A stretch of 64,000 bases of DNA, taken from positions 310,001-374,000 of the forward strand of contig CP112982.1 in the NCBI GenBank assembly GCA_041875495.1, written 5' to 3'. Shown piece by piece: positions 63,784 to 64,000 of this stretch. This stretch comes from Halomonas sp. CH40. Lineage in GTDB: Bacteria; Pseudomonadota; Gammaproteobacteria; Pseudomonadales; Halomonadaceae. The notes under the pieces are model-generated. The model saw nothing but the letters and a program-made list of their open reading frames with translations, was not told where the DNA came from and did no database searches. The first letter of the stretch is position 1, and every line of letters begins with the position of its first letter. A program made the translations under genes and the position numbers.

Positions 63784-64000
63784 ATGCAGAACCAGAAGAT
63801 TCGCATTCGGTTGAAAGCGTTCGATCATCGCCTGATCGACCAGTCCACTGCGGAAATCGTTGATACCGCAAAGCGTACTGGTGCTCAGGTTCGTGGTCCG
63901 ATTCCGCTCCCGACCAATCGTGAGCGTTACACCATACTGATCTCTCCGCACGTCAATAAGGACGCGCGTGACCAGTATGAGATTCGTACCCATAAGCGTG
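63784..64000 (+). CDS. rpsJ: 30S ribosomal protein S10, 5' part
   Basis: The first 72 residues of S10, cut by the window end. [39 protein letters not shown] and [20 protein letters not shown] are nearly identical to E. coli. S10 is also NusE, partner of NusG and NusB in antitermination. ATG 63784 follows GGAGTTTAGGGCTA. It is expected to begin the S10-L3-L4 operon outside the window. Confidence 0.97.
   Translation, partial: MQNQKIRIRLKAFDHRLIDQSTAEIVDTAKRTGAQVRGPIPLPTNRERYTILISPHVNKDARDQYEIRTHKR

Overview
The window is about 64 kb of chromosome from a gammaproteobacterium, most likely a Halomonas-like member of the Halomonadaceae. This is inferred from the moderately high GC, the protein style, and the tRNA-secE-nusG-rpl-rpoBC-rpsLG-fusA-tuf-rpsJ gene order; no database search was possible. 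Almost all genes are intact. There is no CRISPR array, prophage or recognisable transposase.

Layout. (1) 1-8000: a Tat-exported membrane formate dehydrogenase operon on the + strand: DUF3306 protein (5' end missing), multi-cluster ferredoxin, TorD-type chaperone, small Tat protein, fdhA, fdhB, fdhC, ending in a strong terminator. (2) 8099-11365: a DUF1244 gene and the molybdenum-cofactor genes moaB and moeA, which would serve the formate dehydrogenase. moaB and moeA once overlapped but are now separated by a foreign segment of about 1.2 kb flanked by a perfect 22-bp direct repeat. The repeat re-creates both gene ends. The segment carries a GNAT-like gene and a 59-residue reading frame. (3) 11419-18988: DHH phosphoesterase, ABC exporter pair, NdpA/YejK, ExoD-like and UPF0114-like membrane proteins, a stretch of degenerate repeats, and a PAS-GGDEF-EAL protein. 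(4) 18985-29046: a compact minus-strand operon with the composition of known light or photo-oxidative stress clusters: renalase-like FAD protein, MerR/LitR-like regulator without cobalamin ligands, photolyase, SnoaL-like protein, SDR, FAD oxidoreductase, DUF1365, cyclopropane-synthase-like methyltransferase, DUF2878. A divergent TIGR01777 epimerase-like gene shares a symmetric promoter region with it. (5) 29230-34924: rapA, an Lgt-like/TlpA membrane thioredoxin, a small membrane protein and a DASS transporter. (6) 35183-41921: a branched-chain amino-acid ABC system whose binding protein converges on the livG-F-H-M genes, plus an NSS symporter. (7) 42212-46084: typA, birA and coaX.

(8) 46185-64000: the translation and transcription superlocus. 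tRNA-Tyr, tRNA-Gly, tRNA-Thr and tRNA-Trp are followed by secE, nusG, rplKAJL, rpoBC, rpsL, rpsG, fusA, tuf and the start of rpsJ. A tuf gene often found between tRNA-Thr and tRNA-Trp is absent; a terminator and a fresh sigma70-type promoter stand there instead.

The two most interesting points are the repeat-flanked cassette between moaB and moeA, and the LitR-like regulator without cobalamin ligands together with its operator-like TTGTAC elements, including a face-to-face promoter pair with 19-bp spacers.
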